NCBI GenBank assembly: GCA_944326605.1
Contig: CALVEM010000002.1
Span: forward strand, 62,001 to 126,000
DNA length: 64,000 nucleotides
Reading direction: 5' to 3'
From: Candidatus Gastranaerophilales bacterium
GTDB taxonomy: Bacteria > Cyanobacteriota > Vampirovibrionia > Gastranaerophilales > Gastranaerophilaceae
Both the position numbers and the translations under genes were made by a program. The notes below the pieces were generated by a model. It was not told where the DNA came from. It made no database searches and worked only from the letters and a program-made list of their open reading frames with translations. Each line of letters begins with the position of its first letter. The first letter of the stretch is position 1. This document shows positions 62,472-64,000 of this stretch, piece by piece.

Positions 62472-63524
62472 ATGTACTATCAGGGATTAATAAACACATT
62501 CAGAGATTTTTTGCCGGTCACTGATGAAACTCCGGTTATAACTTTAAACGAAGGGAACACACCTTTAATTAAGGCTGACAACCTTGCAAAAAAAATCGGG
62601 CTTGAAGCAGAAATTTACTTAAAATTTGAAGGCTGCAACCCGACAGGGAGTTTTAAAGACCGCGGCATGACAATGGCAGTTTCCAAAGCAAAGGAAGCCG
62701 GTGCAGGGGCAATAATTTGTGCATCTACAGGCAACACTTCCGCATCCGCTGCCGCTTATGGGGCAAAAGCCGGAATGAGGACTTTTGTACTAATTCCTGA
62801 CGGGTATATAGCACTCGGCAAACTTTCTCAGGCAATGATGTATGGTGCCGAGATCATAGCAATTCAGGGGAATTTTGATGAAGCTCTGGAAATGGTAAGA
62901 AAAATTTCCGACAATTATCCGATTACTCTGGTTAATTCCGTTAATCCATACAGAATTGAAGGGCAAAAAACAGGTGCATTTGAAATTTGTAATGCTCTCG
63001 GTCAGGCTCCTGACTATCACTTTATACCTGTAGGCAATGCAGGCAACATAACAGCTTACTGGAAAGGTTACAAGCAGTGGCACGATCTCGGTAAGATTTC
63101 AGCATTACCGAAAATGATGGGTTTTGAAGCTGAAGGAGCTGCCGCAATCGTTAAAGGAGAAAGAATTTATAAACCCGAAACTCTTGCAACCGCAATTCGT
63201 ATAGGCAATCCGGCAAGCTGGAAATTTGCAGAAGCTGCCAGAGATGAAAGTAACGGTATGATTAACTTTGTAACCGATGAAGAAATTGTAAAAGCATACA
63301 AACTTATTGCTTCAACGGAAGGTATACTTGCAGAACCTGCAAGCGCAGCATCAGTTGCAGGTCTGATAAAAGTCAAAGACAGAGTAAAAGAAGGTTCAAA
63401 AATAGTTTGTATTTTAACAGGAAACGGGCTAAAAGACCCTGATAACGCAATAAAATATTCTAATTCAGATGTTAAAAAGACATCTGTTGATATGACAGAA
63501 ATTCTGCGTGCAATGAATATTTAG
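62472..63524 (+). CDS. thrC: Threonine synthase
   Basis: 350 residues, short (bacterial/plant-like) form. PLP Lys in '[15 protein letters not shown]' (about 56-70), Ser/Asn loop '[19 protein letters not shown]', phosphate loop '[11 protein letters not shown]' and C-terminal '[11 protein letters not shown]'. Converts O-phosphohomoserine to threonine. hom is immediately upstream apart from the cassette; thrB is not in the window. Ribosome site AAAAGGGAAATTT. Confidence 0.95.
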   Translation: MYYQGLINTFRDFLPVTDETPVITLNEGNTPLIKADNLAKKIGLEAEIYLKFEGCNPTGSFKDRGMTMAVSKAKEAGAGAIICASTGNTSASAAAYGAKAGMRTFVLIPDGYIALGKLSQAMMYGAEIIAIQGNFDEALEMVRKISDNYPITLVNSVNPYRIEGQKTGAFEICNALGQAPDYHFIPVGNAGNITAYWKGYKQWHDLGKISALPKMMGFEAEGAAAIVKGERIYKPETLATAIRIGNPASWKFAEAARDESNGMINFVTDEEIVKAYKLIASTEGILAEPASAASVAGLIKVKDRVKEGSKIVCILTGNGLKDPDNAIKYSNSDVKKTSVDMTEILRAMNI

Positions 63525-63592
63525 ATGCAAAACTAGTTTTATTCAATGCGCAAAGCGCACGTAAAAGCCTATACACCTTTGCATCCGGCTGC

Positions 63593-64000
63593 TTACTGTT
63601 TATTTCTCAAATCTTCTGTAATAATACCGCCAGATCCTCGGTCAATTTCGCGCTTTACCGGTTTTCCGTTTTCATCAAACCAGGTTTTTACACTCCCGCG
63701 CTGCTCATAACTTTCTGTCACTTTGCCATTTTCGTCAAACATTGAAACATTTGTAATATCTTCAGGATATTTAGTTACACTTTCCGATTTTTTAATCCCG
63801 CTGTCATAATAGGTAAATGAATATTCTTTCTTTATAGCCTGAACATTATTCTCATCATATACAATATCAATCTGGTATGCTATTCTGTCAAATTCGTCAT
63901 ATTGACGCCCGATTTCTAAATTTCTATCACGCGCATATTCGGAAATTAGCTGACCTGAATGATTATAAGTACGTGAAATATACACATTATCAGGACTGAC
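63593..64000 (-). CDS. YD/MORN-like repeat protein, 3' part only (runs off window end)
   Basis: The minus-strand frame is open from the window edge; a GTG at 63985 is the first in-frame start but upstream codons ('VSPDN') fit the same protein, so the 5' end is probably missing. Repeats of the type 'YNHSGQLISEYARD', 'MFDENGKVTESYEQRG' and 'WFDENGKPVKREIDRG' resemble YwqK/MORN-like and YD-repeat proteins and the broken repeat gene at 51678. Role unknown; such proteins are often surface or antitoxin-related. Confidence 0.65.
   Translation of the reverse strand, partial: VSPDNVYISRTYNHSGQLISEYARDRNLEIGRQYDEFDRIAYQIDIVYDENNVQAIKKEYSFTYYDSGIKKSESVTKYPEDITNVSMFDENGKVTESYEQRGSVKTWFDENGKPVKREIDRGSGGIITEDLRNKQ

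Overview
The window is a low-GC bacterial chromosome segment with genes on both strands and little strand bias. The most likely source is a gut Melainabacteria / Gastranaerophilales (Vampirovibrionia) type organism. This rests on three prepilin-like proteins with the 'FTLAE(V/T)L(V/I)T' leader-junction motif, a reverse rubrerythrin typical of anaerobes, a two-domain RibBA, a pentapeptide-repeat protein, and many small exported or helical proteins without obvious relatives. The assignment is inference from gene style; there is no rRNA or marker phylogeny here.

Layout. 1-5353 (minus) is a signalling block: GAF/HD-GYP protein, TPR protein, two NarL-type response regulators, pentapeptide protein and a cut-off prepilin. 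5426-12017 holds a GT2 glycosyltransferase, a degenerate M48-like exported protein, two zinc-ribbon paralogues, phosphohexomutase, pheA, acpS, and a phage-type tail-fibre plus fibre-assembly pair. 12016-20911 has tyrS, cysE, an alcohol dehydrogenase, a prepilin gene with a G10 tract and repeat-filled leader, an LptF/G permease, a tiny hydrophobic-peptide locus and gatA. 20912-28845 has two HEPN/MNT modules, an AbrB-like gene, a second prepilin gene, dnaK, rubrerythrin and small exported proteins. 28855-43184 is mainly housekeeping: acyl-CoA synthetase, miaB, WecA-like transferase, glyA, rfbA, GNAT, ribBA, ribE, a second tiny-peptide locus, and alaS. 43349-50568 has an 11-residue-repeat protein, tRNA-Arg, a frameshifted DUF262/DUF1524 gene, a cupin, an AAA+ ATPase and tRNA-Glu. 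50707-64000 has an esterase, a repeat protein broken by one stop codon, a second alcohol dehydrogenase, small membrane proteins, PPIase, GGDEF and HD proteins, three glycosyltransferases (one with a C10 tract), and hom and thrC separated by a DUF559 cassette with inverted hairpin ends.

The genes suggest an anaerobic heterotroph that makes surface polysaccharide (WecA-like, RfbA, GT2/GT8) and type IV pilin-like appendages, with c-di-GMP turnover proteins (GGDEF, HD-GYP). Two homopolymer tracts of ten G/C in an AT-rich genome, one in a prepilin gene and one in a glycosyltransferase, suggest phase variation of surface structures.

The most unusual non-housekeeping signals are: (i) two loci with the same architecture (promoter, leader, near-perfect Shine-Dalgarno, 22-24 residue hydrophobic ORF with an internal inverted repeat, nested terminator hairpin); (ii) the DUF559 cassette; (iii) short duplications of the 3' ends of both tRNA genes 160-210 bp downstream; (iv) dispersed small palindromic repeats that have entered coding sequence (alaS, prepilin leader). 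No CRISPR array, rRNA, complete IS element or prophage was seen.
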